DNA of 6,038 nucleotides, taken from NCBI GenBank assembly GCA_964398785.1, contig CAYNNQ010000067.1, positions 1 to 6,038 on the forward strand, read 5' to 3'. The notes below the pieces were generated by a model. The model saw only the letters and a list, made by a program, of their open reading frames with translations. It searched no databases and was not told the origin of the DNA. The translations under genes were made by a program, and so were the position numbers. Position 1 is the stretch's first letter, and each line of letters starts with the position of its first letter. Positions 5,554 to 6,038 of the stretch are shown here, in pieces. The DNA is from CAYNNQ01 sp964398785. GTDB lineage: Bacteria; Desulfobacterota; Desulfovibrionia; Desulfovibrionales; Desulfonatronovibrionaceae.

Positions 5554-5965
5554 TTTCTTCTCCTGTCCGTATTAGTTCCAGGGCGCCTGTGGGGCAGGCC
5601 TGCACGCATTGCGGGTTGCCTCCGCACAGATCGCATTTAAGGAATCTGTTTTCTTCCGGGTGGGCAATTATAACCTGCAGGGGACAATATTGAGCGCACA
5701 GCCCGCAGCCAATACATCGTTCCGCATCAATCAAGAGGGCTCCGGTCCTTGGATCGCGATCAATGGCCTTAGCGGGACAGACTTTTTGGCAGTAGGCGTT
5801 TCTGCACTGGTTGCAGGCTATCGGGAAGTGGCAGAGATGATCCGGCCCGGGAGTGATGCTCAAGAGGGCGTTGCGGGGATTGAACCCGCCGAATATACGT
5901 TCTGCACAGGCCAGCTGGCATAAGCGGCATCCGGTGCACAGATCAAAGTTGGTTTTAATGAACAT
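5546..5965 (-). CDS. Four-cluster ferredoxin-like electron-transfer subunit of the oxidoreductase
   Basis: The product has 139 residues with 16 ligand cysteines in four groups: C10/13/16/20, C51/54/59/63, C84/87/90/94 and C111/114/120/124. Crossed over in the usual way, these can hold four [4Fe-4S] clusters, as in HycB/DmsB-type subunits and AorA of Aromatoleum or WorS of WOR5. One further cysteine (C45) is not part of a motif. No signal peptide or membrane helix is seen, so it should be cytoplasmic. The overlap with the oxidoreductase gene indicates a stoichiometric subunit that takes electrons from its cluster and passes them to a soluble carrier. An ATG 11 codons further upstream (5998) would add an unlikely leader lying in the inverted repeat; the ATG at 5965, with GGGGGA at 5975-5980 nine bases before it, is chosen. 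Confidence 0.95.
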   Translation of the reverse strand: MFIKTNFDLCTGCRLCQLACAERIFGGFNPRNALLSITPGPDHLCHFPIACNQCRNAYCQKVCPAKAIDRDPRTGALLIDAERCIGCGLCAQYCPLQVIIAHPEENRFLKCDLCGGNPQCVQACPTGALELIRTGEENG

Positions 5966-5990
5966 GGACAAAAATCCCCCGTGATGAAGA

Positions 5991-6038
5991 GCCTGCAAAA
6001 AATATATTTTTGCAGGCAGTGTTAAGTTTTAAGTTGAA
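5991..6038. repeat. Intergenic hairpin element, copy 2, ahead of the ferredoxin gene
   Basis: GCCTGCAAAAA (5991-6001) and TTTTTGCAGGC (6007-6017) are perfect 11-bp arms around ATATA. AGTGTTAAGTT and a second TTAAGTT follow on the plus side. The 19 bases 6010-6028 match 378-396 with one difference, and both copies end in two TAAGTT units. The element sits 26 bases upstream of the ferredoxin start codon and contains TATATT on the minus strand, a possible -10 box without a well-spaced -35. It may be an operator, a leader hairpin or the terminator of a gene beyond the window; the right edge cuts its surroundings. Confidence 0.6.

Noticed and set aside
5966..5998. Upstream start adding 11 residues to the ferredoxin
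   Set aside because: The extra codons overlap the inverted-repeat element and lack a ribosome site, while GGGGGA is well placed for the ATG at 5965.
1..6038. CRISPR array, tRNA/rRNA genes or insertion sequence
   Set aside because: No regularly spaced repeats, no tRNA-like cloverleaf or rRNA sequence, and no transposase or terminal inverted repeats with target duplications were seen.

Overview
The window looks like chromosome of a strict anaerobe with mid GC content. An aldehyde:ferredoxin oxidoreductase (a tungsten or molybdenum enzyme) with its own four-cluster ferredoxin, followed by an SLC13-type carboxylate/anion transporter and stand-alone receiver proteins, would suit a sulfate-reducing or related Desulfobacterota bacterium. 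That placement is an inference from gene content, not from a marker gene. Every convincing gene lies on the minus strand, so the region reads from right to left.

Right part (6038 to 3700): an inverted-repeat element (5991-6038) precedes a two-gene operon. A small ferredoxin with 16 ligand cysteines in four groups (5965-5546) overlaps by 8 bases the gene for a full-length aldehyde oxidoreductase of the AOR family (5553-3700). The pair has the electron-transfer subunit plus catalytic subunit layout known from Aromatoleum AorA/AorB, WOR5/WorS and BamC/BamB.

Middle (3699 to 3106): 594 bases without a convincing gene. It holds an 11-bp perfect inverted repeat downstream of the oxidoreductase, a second imperfect inverted repeat, two A-tracts spaced about one helical turn apart, and a plausible sigma70 promoter and 5' leader for the transporter.

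Left part (3105 to 1): an SLC13/DASS-family transporter whose two SNT signature motifs are both altered (SAH and SDA). An intercistronic hairpin, a consensus TATAAT box and a small palindrome follow. Then come a stand-alone CheY-like response regulator with all key residues and a basic/acidic tail, an unrecognised four-helix membrane protein, and a 321-base gap carrying a second copy of the inverted-repeat element. The 5' part of a divergent receiver-domain gene runs off the window at base 1.

A reasonable working picture is aldehyde oxidation to (or acid reduction from) a carboxylate, with ferredoxin as electron carrier, next to a carboxylate-type transporter and its phosphorelay control genes. 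No kinase is present in the window, and the functional link between the two halves is inferred only from proximity and shared strand.
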